64,000 nt of DNA from Hoeflea ulvae (GCF_026619435.1 NZ_JAOVZQ010000001.1:4285501-4349500), one strand, 5' to 3'. Positions 35,915 to 45,831 are shown, counted from the stretch's first letter. Translations and numbers: made by a program. The notes: generated from the sequence alone by a model not told the origin.

Positions 35915-36852
35915 TTGACAGACTCTCAAAGGGCGCTCTTCGGCTTCGCTTGGAGATCCAGAGACGATTGGCGAGCCTGTCGGCACTCTGGAAGCCGCGC
36001 CTGCCCGTCAAGGACAATCTGGATTTTCTCAGTTCCGGCGGCTCATCCGCAACCGGGCAGTTCATGCAATATGAAATGCGGCTGCCCGACCATCAAAATG
36101 CAATCGATCTCCTGCCCGGATGGAGCTCGGCATTTCCCTCCGAACTCGGGCTGACGGCAGGCAGGATCCCGCTGTTTTCAGATGCAAGGATCCTCGCCGC
36201 GCTCGACACCTATGGTCCGATCAAGGGCCAGACCATTCTCGAGGTGGGACCGCTCGAAGGCATGCACACTTATATTCTCAACCAGCGCGAGCCCGCGCGG
36301 GTGGATGCGGTCGAGGCCAACAAGCTGTGCTTCCTGCGTTGTCTCGTCACCAAGGAAATCCTCAAGCTCAACCGGGTGAATTTCCATCTGGGCGATATCC
36401 GCAGCTGGCTGGCCGAAAAAGACACGGTCTATGACCTCTCGATCGCCTCCGGCGTGCTCTACCACATGCATGACCCGGCTGAATTCCTGTCGCTGATTTC
36501 GGCGCGCTCCAACGCTATCTTCATCTGGACCCATTTCTATGACGAGGCGGCGATGCCCCCGTCCGATCTGCGCAACCTGCCCTTCAGCGGCAAGGTGGAG
36601 ATCCGGGATTTCGACGGATTGAAACTGCACTATCACGAACGCAGCTATCAGCATGCAAATACCGACGCCTCGTTCTGCGGCGGCATGCGGGACCGTCATT
36701 ACTGGATGCGCAAGGACGAGATCCTGTTGCTGCTGGCGCATTTTGGCTACACTGACATTGTAGAACTGGATGTGAATCTGGACCATGCCGGCGGTCCGTG
36801 TGCCTCGATATTCGCGCGGAAACAGCCGGAATCGGTCCCTGCAGAACCATAG
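35911..36852 (+). CDS. SAM-dependent methyltransferase-like protein
   Basis: About 313 residues. Class I methyltransferase fold: ILEVGPLEGMHTYIL (motif I, with P-L in place of the usual GxG), VDAVEANKLCFLR (motif II acidic residue), FHLGDIRSW, and YDLSIASGVLYHMHDP (motif IV). The divergent motif I makes SAM binding likely but not certain. The ATG at 35911 is preferred to an upstream start at 35848 that lies in the small-ORF region. It precedes a gene of unknown function and the capsule exporter on the same strand, so it may modify the polymer. Confidence 0.8.
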   Translation: MIDRLSKGALRLRLEIQRRLASLSALWKPRLPVKDNLDFLSSGGSSATGQFMQYEMRLPDHQNAIDLLPGWSSAFPSELGLTAGRIPLFSDARILAALDTYGPIKGQTILEVGPLEGMHTYILNQREPARVDAVEANKLCFLRCLVTKEILKLNRVNFHLGDIRSWLAEKDTVYDLSIASGVLYHMHDPAEFLSLISARSNAIFIWTHFYDEAAMPPSDLRNLPFSGKVEIRDFDGLKLHYHERSYQHANTDASFCGGMRDRHYWMRKDEILLLLAHFGYTDIVELDVNLDHAGGPCASIFARKQPESVPAEP

Positions 36853-36865
36853 ACGGGTCGCTCAA

Positions 36866-37927
36866 TTGCTGTTCAATCTCGAATACGATCGCGAAGACAT
36901 CATAGAGGGCTACCTCATCCCGGACGGTTTTTCCAACGAACCGGTGGTGAAGGTCACGCTGGATGACGGATCGTCCTTTCTGCAGCCTTGCGACCAGATG
37001 CGCCAGGCCGCGCTCGACGCCGGCCGGCATGCGACCGGACTGGTCGGCTTCCGGCTCGATGCGAGTAACACCCCTGACCTGGCCGCACAATCGGGCCTGT
37101 CGGTCCGCGACGCCGACACGGGCCTGCTGATCTACCGCCGGCCCGGAGCGCGCAAGACGCTGGACATGAAACTGTTCCGGCTGGAGCTGAGAATGATTCC
37201 GGCGATAAAGCTGGACAAGCAGTGCGGACACAAATTCCAGTATGCCATGTCGGCAGCCGAGCGGTTCGGCAACGAGACGACATTGCAGATGTTTCATCTC
37301 AACGCCATCAACTCGATCTATGTCAGCGGCCGCCTGCCCTTGCGCGGCTATGAAGAATTTCTCGACAAGGGCTTCCATTTCGTCGGCTCGATCCCCGAGC
37401 CCTATTATGAAATGGCCAGCCGGCTGTTTATTCTCAAGCGCCTGTCCCGCGAGCCGGTGACCTTCATCAGCGACCGCGATCAGATCTTCCTGCAGCCTGC
37501 AGCGCGGCATTTCGCCGAGGTCAACCTGCAGGACGAGGGCGCGGTCAGGCGCGCGCTCAAACGGGCGGACGGCAAGGTCAGGAACGTCCTGGTATCGCCG
37601 GTCACGCGGCAACTGGTCTGCAGCGACCCCGAACAGCAGGTGACCCGCCGCGACATTGCCGCAGCAATCGACGCGGTTTCCCGTTTCACCACGGTGGGCT
37701 ATGACAATGATGTCGGCCATTTTCATCAGGCGATCGGAGAACTGCTCGACATCCCGCCCGTCGAACTGCCGATCACGCCCCGTTATGCCTTTCTTGAGGA
37801 AATGGCCGAAAGATTGCGCACCATGCAGATCGCCGAAACGATGTTGGAGGAGGATCTGATTTTTGATTACTATGTGCGCCAGGCTGTGGCACCGGAGCCA
37901 GCGACATTGACTGAGGCATCCTCATGA
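36866..37927 (+). CDS. Capsule-locus protein of unknown function
   Basis: About 353 residues from a TTG at 36866 (GGG ahead of it). An in-frame ATG at 36785 would overlap the previous gene by 68 bases and add an Arg-rich stretch, so it is less likely. An N-terminal region of about 90 residues (EGYLIPDGFSNEP, ATGLVGFRLD, DADTGLLIYRR) precedes a mostly helical domain with YVSGRLPLRGYEEFLDKG and FISDRDQIF. I do not recognise the family; some features recall polysaccharide-locus sulfotransferase-like proteins, but no PAPS-binding loop is visible. Its stop overlaps the start of the KpsE-like gene by four bases, so it is translated with the exporter. Confidence 0.75.
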   Translation: MLFNLEYDREDIIEGYLIPDGFSNEPVVKVTLDDGSSFLQPCDQMRQAALDAGRHATGLVGFRLDASNTPDLAAQSGLSVRDADTGLLIYRRPGARKTLDMKLFRLELRMIPAIKLDKQCGHKFQYAMSAAERFGNETTLQMFHLNAINSIYVSGRLPLRGYEEFLDKGFHFVGSIPEPYYEMASRLFILKRLSREPVTFISDRDQIFLQPAARHFAEVNLQDEGAVRRALKRADGKVRNVLVSPVTRQLVCSDPEQQVTRRDIAAAIDAVSRFTTVGYDNDVGHFHQAIGELLDIPPVELPITPRYAFLEEMAERLRTMQIAETMLEEDLIFDYYVRQAVAPEPATLTEASS

Positions 37928-39186
37928 CAAAGCCGCTCGACGCGCGCACGCAAACCGGTCAGCCGGAGGTCGACATGGCCAAGTCCGCGCCGCGTGGCTG
38001 GCTGAGCCGGCTTGGCTCGGACAGGCGCCGGCAGGTCCCGCCGCAGACGATCCCGACGCTGACCTTCGATCCGACGGTCGCGCCGGTTGCGCAGGCGGGC
38101 GGCAAGCCGCCCCGGGCGCTGATCAGCTTCTTCCTGATGGTGATCATCCCGTCGCTGATCTCGATCTTCTATTTCACGCTGCTGGCGTCCGACCAATTTA
38201 CCGCCGAAGCCCGGTTTGCGGTGCGATCGCTGGCCGATGACAGCACGGAGGCGAGCCCGGGCGGAAACCTCTTCACCATGCGCGCGGCGAGCCAGGATTC
38301 CTATGTCGTCACCAGCTTCATCCATTCCTCCGAGATTCTGAGCCGGCTGGATGGCAAGATCGACTACAGGGCCATCTTCGAATCCCCGGAAGCCGACTTC
38401 TGGAGCCGCCTCGATCCGGAGGCGTCGCGGGAGGAATTCCTCGATTACTGGGCCGACCACGTCACGGCCTATATCGACGGCCCGTCTTCCATCGTCACCC
38501 TGACGGTTCGCACCTTCAATCCCGACGATTCGGTCCGGCTCGCCACCGCGATACTGGAAGAGAGCGAAAAGCTGGTCAACGAGCTGACAATCCGCGCGCG
38601 CGACGACCTTCTGGCAAGCTACCGCCAGGAGGTCGACAGAACCACCGTGCAATACCAGCAGGCCCTGTCCGACCTGAACCGGCTGCAAAAACAGACCGGC
38701 TTCCTGAGCCCCGATGACGAAGCCAAGCAGACCGGCACATTGCTCACCGGCCTGCTGTCCCAGGCGATGGAACTCGACAGCCGGATATTCGTCCTGCGCC
38801 AGTCAAACGGCACCGGATCCCCCAGCTATCAGCAGCTTCTCAATGCCAGGGAAAGCCTCACCCAGCAGATCGACAATCTGCAGCAGCGGCTCGTCGGCAG
38901 CGATGACTTGGCGCTGACCAACCTCATCACCGAATATTCGGAGGTGGAGACCAACCGCATCGTCGCCGAGAAACTGTTTGAAACCGCCAAGCAGAACTAT
39001 GACCAGGCCTTTGCCGCGGCGCTGCGCAAGGCGCTCTACCTGACGGTCTTCATCGATCCGTCCCTGCCCGAGGAATCCTTCTACCCGCGCCGCTTTGTGT
39101 CTCCATTGCTGCTGTCGCTCGGATTTCTGGTGTTCTGGTCGCTGCTCTCGCTGGTGTGGGCATCGGTTGAAGACCACAGGCTTTAG
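37924..39186 (+). CDS. KpsE-like capsule export inner-membrane protein, copy 1
   Basis: 420 residues, polysaccharide copolymerase-3 type (RkpR/KpsE/CtrB). A proline-rich cytoplasmic N-terminus is followed by a membrane helix at about 66-88, the conserved LLASDQFTAEARFAVRS start of the periplasmic region, a long coiled coil in the middle and a second membrane helix at about 393-413 near the C-terminus. It bridges the ABC transporter to the outer-membrane lipoprotein during capsule export. Followed nine bases later by the KpsT ATPase gene. The N-terminal 60 residues are longer than in E. coli KpsE. Confidence 0.93.
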   Translation: MTKPLDARTQTGQPEVDMAKSAPRGWLSRLGSDRRRQVPPQTIPTLTFDPTVAPVAQAGGKPPRALISFFLMVIIPSLISIFYFTLLASDQFTAEARFAVRSLADDSTEASPGGNLFTMRAASQDSYVVTSFIHSSEILSRLDGKIDYRAIFESPEADFWSRLDPEASREEFLDYWADHVTAYIDGPSSIVTLTVRTFNPDDSVRLATAILEESEKLVNELTIRARDDLLASYRQEVDRTTVQYQQALSDLNRLQKQTGFLSPDDEAKQTGTLLTGLLSQAMELDSRIFVLRQSNGTGSPSYQQLLNARESLTQQIDNLQQRLVGSDDLALTNLITEYSEVETNRIVAEKLFETAKQNYDQAFAAALRKALYLTVFIDPSLPEESFYPRRFVSPLLLSLGFLVFWSLLSLVWASVEDHRL

Positions 39187-39195
39187 GGTGCCGCA

Positions 39196-39849
39196 GTGAT
39201 CCGGTTCAAGAACGTTTCCAAGCACTTCAAGACGCAAAAGCACAAGAAGATCATTCTCGACCAGGTCGATTTCGAGTTTGACAGCAGCCATTCCTATGGC
39301 GTCCTGGGCGTCAATGGCGCGGGCAAATCCACAACCTTGCGGATGATCGCCGGCACCATCCTCCCCAACTCCGGATCCATACGCAAGAACGTCCGGGTGT
39401 CATGGCCGCTTGGCTTTGCCGCCGGCTTCAACGCCCTGATGACCGGCAAGGAAAATCTGAATTTCGTTGCCCGCGCCTATGGCGAGGATGTCGTCAGGGT
39501 CGCGCGTTTCGTGGAGGATTTTGCCGAAATCGGCGATTACATCAACGCACCCGTCAGGACCTATTCCTCCGGCATGATGGCGCGGCTGGCCTTCGGACTG
39601 TCAATGGCGATCGAGTTCGAATGCTACCTTGTCGACGAGATCACCGCTGTCGGCGACGCCAGCTTCCAGCAGCGGTGCAAGACCGCCTTTGACAGCCGCC
39701 GCCGGAATTCCACCATCATCATGGTGTCCCACAGCATGCACACCATTGACGAATATTGCGACAAGGGCATCCTGCTTGTTGATGGTCGCATGATGCTCTA
39801 TGACGATGTCGGACAAGCCATTGCAGCTTATTACCGGTTGAATCGATAG
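39196..39849 (+). CDS. kpsT: Capsule ABC transporter ATP-binding protein
   Basis: 217 residues, the usual KpsT size. Walker A GVNGAGKST (38-46), signature YSSGMMARL (about 123-131), Walker B CYLVDE (about 143-148) and a switch histidine in MVSHSMHT. GTG start. Partner of KpsM for ATP-driven export of lipid-linked capsule across the inner membrane. Sits between two different KpsE-like genes, which is unusual. Confidence 0.96.
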   Translation: MIRFKNVSKHFKTQKHKKIILDQVDFEFDSSHSYGVLGVNGAGKSTTLRMIAGTILPNSGSIRKNVRVSWPLGFAAGFNALMTGKENLNFVARAYGEDVVRVARFVEDFAEIGDYINAPVRTYSSGMMARLAFGLSMAIEFECYLVDEITAVGDASFQQRCKTAFDSRRRNSTIIMVSHSMHTIDEYCDKGILLVDGRMMLYDDVGQAIAAYYRLNR

Positions 39850-39874
39850 TCTTCGCAGCCAACGATCAGCCGGA

Positions 39875-41191
39875 ATGACGTTGGAACAGGCACATGGAAA
39901 GCGTGGATACATATCCGTGACGCATACTGGTCAGCACGAAGACAATTCGGGTCGTCAGCAGGTCGGGATTCAGGCCAGTCGCGACGTGTCGGCGCGGCTG
40001 ACGGCGGCCGCCCGTCTGCTGCGGCTCTCGACCTCCTCCAGGAGCAACCTTTTCAAGATCGTCGGGCTGCGCCCGCGCATGCTCGACCGGCTTTTCACCA
40101 TCGTCTCGATCTTGCTGCTGGTCTTCTGCCTGATCGTGCCGAGTGTTACCGCGCTGGCCTATTACGGCTATTTCGCCTCCGACCAGTATGAATCCGAAAC
40201 GCGCTTCACCGTCAGGTCCTCGGCCCCTGCGCTGGGCAATGACCAGATCGCCGAGGTTACCGGCATTCCTTCAGCGAAGATCGTCCAGGACACGCAGATC
40301 GCCATGAATTTCATCGGCAGCCACGAGATGCTCGATGTGCTGGAAGAGCGCGATATCAGCCTGCACGAAATCTACGGCGACAACTCCATCGACTGGTGGG
40401 CGCGGCTGCCCGACGATGCATCGCGGGAGGACCTGCTCGAATACTGGAACCACATGGTGTCCACATCAGTCAGCCCCTCGAGCGGAATTGTCGTGGTCAC
40501 GGTGCGCGCGTTTACGGCCGAGGATTCCGCGCTGCTGGCACGCGCGATCCTCACCGCCGCGGAATATGTCGTCAACCGGGTGAACGACCGGATCTGGAAG
40601 GATGTCATCGAGACATCCAACACCAATCTCGAAAATGCCAAGACCCAGTTGCTCGAAGCCCGGCAGGCCCTGGCCCGCGCCCGCAACCGCGACGGCGTGC
40701 TCACCGTCGAAGGCAGCTCCGCCATCGTCACCAATCTGATCAGCGCGATGGAAGGCGAGAGGCTCAACCTGCAGCACCGCTATGATGCCAATCTCGCCGT
40801 GGTCTCGCCGACGGCGCCGCAAATGCTTGTGCTCAAGCGCGAGATAGAAAGCAAGCAACAGCAGATCGCCGAACTCAAGAGCCAGCTGGCCGGCAGCGCC
40901 GAGGGCGCGCGCAACCTCGCCGATGTGTCACAGGAGATGTCGCAATTGCAACTCGCCCAGAGCCTGGCCGAACAGCAATTCGCAGCCAGCCTGAAGACGG
41001 TCGAGCAGATCCAGTTCGTCAGCCGGCAACAGCTCCTGTATCTCGAGAGCTTTCTCGATCCGCGCACGCCGGACGAGGCGATGTATCCGAAGCGGATCCT
41101 GTCGATCTTCCTCAGTTTCCTGGCCAGCCTTCTGCTGTGGGGGGCGCTGCTGGGCATCCTGCACACCATACGCAACCAGATTTCGAATTGA
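39875..41191 (+). CDS. KpsE-like capsule export inner-membrane protein, copy 2
   Basis: 438 residues. Membrane helix at about 73-99, followed by YFASDQYESETRFTVRSS (same family box as copy 1), a coiled-coil region around 250-360 and a C-terminal helix ending ILHTIRNQ. Sequence similarity to copy 1 is clear at the membrane-proximal boxes but weak elsewhere, so it is not a recent duplicate. The start is uncertain: ATG 39875 has a poor ribosome site, and a GTG near 39,917 is possible. Two KpsE-type proteins could form a mixed periplasmic channel or serve two polymers. Confidence 0.9.
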   Translation: MTLEQAHGKRGYISVTHTGQHEDNSGRQQVGIQASRDVSARLTAAARLLRLSTSSRSNLFKIVGLRPRMLDRLFTIVSILLLVFCLIVPSVTALAYYGYFASDQYESETRFTVRSSAPALGNDQIAEVTGIPSAKIVQDTQIAMNFIGSHEMLDVLEERDISLHEIYGDNSIDWWARLPDDASREDLLEYWNHMVSTSVSPSSGIVVVTVRAFTAEDSALLARAILTAAEYVVNRVNDRIWKDVIETSNTNLENAKTQLLEARQALARARNRDGVLTVEGSSAIVTNLISAMEGERLNLQHRYDANLAVVSPTAPQMLVLKREIESKQQQIAELKSQLAGSAEGARNLADVSQEMSQLQLAQSLAEQQFAASLKTVEQIQFVSRQQLLYLESFLDPRTPDEAMYPKRILSIFLSFLASLLLWGALLGILHTIRNQISN

Positions 41192-41305
41192 GCCGGTCAT
41201 GCTGATGCGCGGTTCCGGCATATGCAGACTGCCAAGGGCCTCCGCCTCGCGTGATGGCGCCGGCGGAAGGGCGCTGCCTCTTCCACATCCAGAGCCAGTA
41301 AACCG

Positions 41306-42118
41306 ATGAGCGTGACACCCAGCGAGATACAGCCAAGGACCAGCATCGGGGCCGCCCTGCGGGAGAAGCGGAACGTGATGGGGGCTGTCATCCTGCGGGA
41401 TGTCAGAAGCCGCTATTTCAATCACGGTCTCGGCTTTCTGATCGTCTCCATCTGGCCGCTGGTGCACATGCTGACCCTGCTTGCCATCTACAAGTTCATC
41501 GGACGGCAGGCGCCCTATGGCGACAGTCTCAACGTGTTCTTCGCAACCGGCCTGATTCCAACGCTGTCCTTCATGTATGTCTCGCGTTTCATGTCGCTGT
41601 CGCTTCTGCTCAACCGCCCTATGCTGGCCTTTCCGGTTGTCACCGTGGTCGACATTATGGCAGCGCGCGCCTTTCTCGAAATCACCGCAGCCGTGTTGAC
41701 GCTGTGCTTCCTGTTCTCCATCCTGCTTTTCCTGGGCGACAACCCGTTTCCGGCTGATCCACACCAGGCGGCCTATGCCTATCTGGCAAGTCTCCTGCTG
41801 GCGGTCGGCGTCGGGTCGATTGCCGGTGTGATCGTCATGTTCATGCCATTTTTTGCGACCGTCTACGCCCTGACCATGATCTTCGTCTATGTGCTGTCCG
41901 GCATCCTGTTTGTCCCCTCCTCGCTGCCCGAACCGATCGCCTATGCCTTGTCCTGGAACCCGGTGCTGCATCTGGTCGAGTGGATGCGCACGGCCTATTA
42001 TCTCGGCTACAGCGACAAATATCTCGACAAGACCTATGTGCTGGGTTTCGGCATGACATCGCTTTGCCTCGGATTGCTGATGGAAAGGGTGTTTCGCCTC
42101 AGGATGCTCGAATCATGA
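41306..42118 (+). CDS. kpsM: Capsule ABC transporter permease
   Basis: 270 residues with six membrane helices, ABC-2 type. An N-terminal amphipathic segment (VILRDVRSRYFNHGLG) precedes the first helix as in KpsM/RkpT, and the C-terminal WNPVLHLVEWMRTAYY is typical of the family. Its stop codon overlaps the start of the tandem glycosyltransferase gene by four bases. Separated from the second KpsE-like gene by 114 bases. Confidence 0.95.
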   Translation: MSVTPSEIQPRTSIGAALREKRNVMGAVILRDVRSRYFNHGLGFLIVSIWPLVHMLTLLAIYKFIGRQAPYGDSLNVFFATGLIPTLSFMYVSRFMSLSLLLNRPMLAFPVVTVVDIMAARAFLEITAAVLTLCFLFSILLFLGDNPFPADPHQAAYAYLASLLLAVGVGSIAGVIVMFMPFFATVYALTMIFVYVLSGILFVPSSLPEPIAYALSWNPVLHLVEWMRTAYYLGYSDKYLDKTYVLGFGMTSLCLGLLMERVFRLRMLES

Positions 42119-44397
42119 GCGACGCCATGGGGCTTTCCGTAACCGCAGGCGGTGATCTCGAACCCGATGCCGCCACGGGAGGCAACGCCTGGCAAAGCAC
42201 CGGCAACGATCCGTTCTTCAAAATCCGCTACCCGTTGTTTCGCCAGCCGATCGTGGTCGCCTTTCTCAGGAGCGATCGCGACCTGATCGACCCGAAAGCC
42301 TATATCGACCGTGGCTCCGGGTTCCGGGAAGACGACGCCGTCACCTTCAGGTCCGGCTATGGCTTCATCATCATCGCAGATGTCGGGAGACTGGGACTCA
42401 ACCGCTCGTTTCGCATCGATCCGGCCACCCTTCCCTGCGAATTCAAGTTTACCGTCGAGACTTTTGCAAACCGGGCGGATGCCGAGCGCGCCATCGGCCT
42501 GCGGCAGGCCCGCGACATGGGGCAAGCCCGGCGCTGCGATCTCGGGCGGCTTCCCCGCTTTACCCTGTCCCTAGATTTCGCTCCCCGGCGCCGCTCCAGA
42601 AACCGGGTCTCAGCCTTCGTCGACGCCCAGTACCGGCTAGCCGAAGCCGCGCCGACGGCGAAGCTGCCGCAGGACGATGGCATCTGGCTGAGCACCGTGG
42701 TGCCGGTCTACAATGCGCCACGGCGGCATCTCGATGATCTCCTGCGCTCGTTCGAAAGCCAGAACATTGCTGGCACGGAACTGATCCTGAGCGACGATGC
42801 CTCGACTTCCGAAGAAACCCTTAAATGGTATCAGGACCTGGGCGCCCGCGACCGGGTGCAAATCGTCCGCAACCCCGTCAATGGCGGCATCGCCAGGGCA
42901 ACCAATGCCGGCCTCGCCGTGGCATCGGGCACCTGGGTGACCTTGCTCGATCATGACGACGTCGTCGCGCCGCATGCGTTCAAGCTGATCGCCAACACAC
43001 TCGCCAGCCAGCCCGAAGTCCGCTTCCTCTATACCGACGAACTGGTGGTCAATGACGACCTCGCCCCAAAAGGGGTCATGCTCAAGCCCGCCTATGACCC
43101 GGTTTTGCTCACCGGGATGAACTACATCAACCACTTCTCGCTGTACCGGCGCGACCGGCTGCAGGCGATCGGCAATCTTCGCCTGGGTTTTGACGGGTCG
43201 CAGGATTACGACCTGCTGCTGCGTTACCTCGAAGGCCTGCCCGAAGGCCAGATCCTGCATCTGCCCTATTTGGCCTATTGGTGGCGCCGAAGCGGCGATA
43301 CCTATTCGCAGCGTTTCATCGACAATGCCACCGTGGCGGCGCGGACCGCCATCAGCGAACGCTTTGCGCGCGCCGGCATGGCCGTGAACCTTGAGCCGGC
43401 ACTGACCCCGACCTTGCACCGTGTCACCTTCCCGGTCGACAAGGAGACCTGCTGGCCGAAAATCTCGATCATCATTCCGAACCGGGACAAGTTCGAGCTG
43501 ATCTCGACCATTATCGCCAATCTGTACGAGCGCACGGACTATCCGGATTTCGAGGTCATCGTGATCGACAACGGATCGACAGATGCCCGGGTCCTGGAGC
43601 TTTACGCCGGATATGAGCGCACGCAGCCCGGTTTCCGCGCGCTGATCAGGCAGGAGCAATTCAACTTTGCGCGCGCGATCAACCGCGGGGTCGCAAGCGC
43701 TTCCGGCGCGCATTACCTGATGCTCAACAATGACGTGGAGGTGATCGAGGCGGATTGGCTCAAGGAAATGGTGTCGTGCCTCAATTTTGACGGCACCGGC
43801 ATCGTCGGCGCAAAACTGCTCTACCCCAATGACGTGATCCAGCATGCAGGCGTTATCGTCGGCTTCGGCGGCCTGGCAGGGCACTGGTATCACAACAAGC
43901 CACGCGACTTCGGCGGCCCGATGAACCGGCTGCACCTGCGCAATTCCATGACCTGCGTCACCGGGGCAGTGATGCTGATCTCCGGCGAATGCGCCCGCGC
44001 GGTCGGCCTGTGGGATGAAGAGCATTTCGCCGTGGCCTATAATGATGTCGATTACTGCCTGCGCGCCCACAAGGCCGGTTTTCGCATCGTCTGGACGCCC
44101 TATGCCTGCCTGTATCACCATGAATCGCTGTCGCGCGGTGATGACAAGTCCGGCGAACGCAAGCTCCGTTTCGACCAGGAAAAGGCCAATCTGCAGCGGC
44201 TGCACGCAACGGCCGGATTTCAGGACCCGGCAATCAACCCGGGATACCAGAGCGGCCAGTCTGTGCCGGGCTTGCAGATACCCGAAATGTTGTCTGAGGC
44301 CCGACCCGGCTTTCGCAGCGGAAGCTCCGGCAAGCAGGCTTCCGGCAAGTCCCGACACCAAAACTCTGCAAACATCGCCCGGCAGCAAAAAGAATAG
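42115..44397 (+). CDS. Tandem family 2 glycosyltransferase
   Basis: 760 residues with two GT2 domains after an N-terminal region of about 190 residues. Domain 1 (about 195-430): STVVPVYNAPRRHLDDLL and the acidic LLDHDDV. Domain 2 (about 440-700): ISIIIPNRDKFELI, VIDNGSTD and LMLNNDVEVIEAD. This architecture occurs in enzymes building alternating or two-sugar units of capsule or O-antigen. The start at 42115 is chosen because it overlaps the KpsM stop (ATGA). The last 50 residues are low-complexity, Ser/Lys/Gln-rich. Acceptor and donors cannot be read from sequence. Confidence 0.92.
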   Translation: MSDAMGLSVTAGGDLEPDAATGGNAWQSTGNDPFFKIRYPLFRQPIVVAFLRSDRDLIDPKAYIDRGSGFREDDAVTFRSGYGFIIIADVGRLGLNRSFRIDPATLPCEFKFTVETFANRADAERAIGLRQARDMGQARRCDLGRLPRFTLSLDFAPRRRSRNRVSAFVDAQYRLAEAAPTAKLPQDDGIWLSTVVPVYNAPRRHLDDLLRSFESQNIAGTELILSDDASTSEETLKWYQDLGARDRVQIVRNPVNGGIARATNAGLAVASGTWVTLLDHDDVVAPHAFKLIANTLASQPEVRFLYTDELVVNDDLAPKGVMLKPAYDPVLLTGMNYINHFSLYRRDRLQAIGNLRLGFDGSQDYDLLLRYLEGLPEGQILHLPYLAYWWRRSGDTYSQRFIDNATVAARTAISERFARAGMAVNLEPALTPTLHRVTFPVDKETCWPKISIIIPNRDKFELISTIIANLYERTDYPDFEVIVIDNGSTDARVLELYAGYERTQPGFRALIRQEQFNFARAINRGVASASGAHYLMLNNDVEVIEADWLKEMVSCLNFDGTGIVGAKLLYPNDVIQHAGVIVGFGGLAGHWYHNKPRDFGGPMNRLHLRNSMTCVTGAVMLISGECARAVGLWDEEHFAVAYNDVDYCLRAHKAGFRIVWTPYACLYHHESLSRGDDKSGERKLRFDQEKANLQRLHATAGFQDPAINPGYQSGQSVPGLQIPEMLSEARPGFRSGSSGKQASGKSRHQNSANIARQQKE

Positions 44398-44520
44398 ATT
44401 TGATCGATACCGATTTGCTATAGAAACAATCTGCGGACAGACCGAATCCGGGCACGCTTTCCGGCGAAGCGGATATGGATATAGCGCCGCCGGGTACATC
44501 TGTGATGGCAGCGAGGCAGA

Positions 44521-45831
44521 ATGTTTTCAATGAATTGGAAGGCCATGCGGCGCGCCAAGCCCCACCGAAACCTTGGGCGCCTGAAACTGCAGCGCTCCAA
44601 GCTTGCCATCGATCGTCTGTCCCGCTTTCGTCTCTTTTCCTCGTCGGATTACAGAGCCCGGCACGCGGACATCAACACCATGCCCTCAACCATGCACTTT
44701 GTCGGTTATGGAGCCGACGAACGGCGCAAGGCTGCAAACTCGGTGCACATCGCGCGCATCCTCGGCGAGTTTGCAAACACTCCTGTGCCGCGCACCGGTG
44801 CCACAGGCCCGACTCCTGATACTCGCCCACTTACTGTCGGGATCTTTGTCAGCAGCCTCGGCAACATATTCATGCGCGAGATAGCCTGCTGCCTTGGCGA
44901 CACGCTTAGATCAGCCGGACATACGGTCATCGAGGCGGACGAGAATTCGGATATTGACGCCCGGCCCGAGCACTGCATCTATGTGTCGCCGCATGAATTC
45001 TTCTTCCTCGGACGCGGGCCGGAATGGGTCCGCGACGACGTGCTGGAATCGGCCTGCATGTATTGCACCGAACAGGTGCAAACCTCCTGGTTCTGGCAAT
45101 GCCTGCCCATTGTTTTGATGGCAAAATCCGTCATCGACATGTCGCTGCCGCTCGCATCCGCCTTTTCAGAGGTAATGCCGGCTGCCTGCGTCTTTCCCTC
45201 TGTCGGCAAGACACCACCTCCGGTCAGCCCGGACCTGCTCGACCACCCGATGCTGCGTGCCCAGCGGTGGTGGACCAGCACGGCCGCAGACGGACCTGAG
45301 GGCAAGCGTCCTCTCGACGTGAGTTTCTTCGGGACCACAAGCCCCCATCGAGCCCGCTTTTTTGCGCGCAATGCGGAACGGCTCAGCCGTTTCGAAACCA
45401 TGATCTATCTGCGTACGAAAAATGCTCTGGAACCGATGAATGCCGCAACCGGCGAGACAGGTCTGGTGGATGTGGCCCGATATGCCGCCCGCCATGCCCG
45501 TATATTGCTCAATGTGCATCGCGACGAGTTTCCCTATTTCGAATGGCACCGTCTTGTCTATCAGGGCATGGCCAACCGCAGCGTGGTGGTGTCCGAGCCC
45601 TGTTTTGCCAATCCGGGATTCGAGCCGGGCGTCCATTACCTGGCCGAGGAATCGCATCATCTCATGCATCTGCTGGAATGGGTCCTCAACGACAAGGATG
45701 GTCAGGACAAGGCCGATGCCGTCGCAGAAGCCGCGTTTCTCGCAGCCCATGACCCGATCGACGAAGCAGCACGAGCCCGAACGCTTGTGGCCATCTTGAC
45801 AGCCCGGGGGCCGGCACATGCGAACCAGTGA
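44521..45831 (+). CDS. Putative glycosyltransferase (CgeB/GT-B-like)
   Basis: 436 residues. The first 60 residues are basic and look unstructured; a Rossmann-like part (GIFVSSLGNIFMREIACCLGD) and a C-terminal part resembling the nucleotide-sugar half of GT-B enzymes (ILLNVHRDEFPYFEWHRLVYQGMANRSVVVSEPC, in which an E and surrounding residues fit the CgeB-like pattern) follow. GAGG lies five bases before the ATG. Its end overlaps the next GT2 gene by 14 bases. Family-level call only. Confidence 0.72.
   Translation: MFSMNWKAMRRAKPHRNLGRLKLQRSKLAIDRLSRFRLFSSSDYRARHADINTMPSTMHFVGYGADERRKAANSVHIARILGEFANTPVPRTGATGPTPDTRPLTVGIFVSSLGNIFMREIACCLGDTLRSAGHTVIEADENSDIDARPEHCIYVSPHEFFFLGRGPEWVRDDVLESACMYCTEQVQTSWFWQCLPIVLMAKSVIDMSLPLASAFSEVMPAACVFPSVGKTPPPVSPDLLDHPMLRAQRWWTSTAADGPEGKRPLDVSFFGTTSPHRARFFARNAERLSRFETMIYLRTKNALEPMNAATGETGLVDVARYAARHARILLNVHRDEFPYFEWHRLVYQGMANRSVVVSEPCFANPGFEPGVHYLAEESHHLMHLLEWVLNDKDGQDKADAVAEAAFLAAHDPIDEAARARTLVAILTARGPAHANQ

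Noticed and set aside
42637..44499. Minus-strand frame of 620 codons opposite the tandem glycosyltransferase
   Set aside because: Antisense shadow; no domain, no ribosome site, and the plus strand has two clear GT2 domains.
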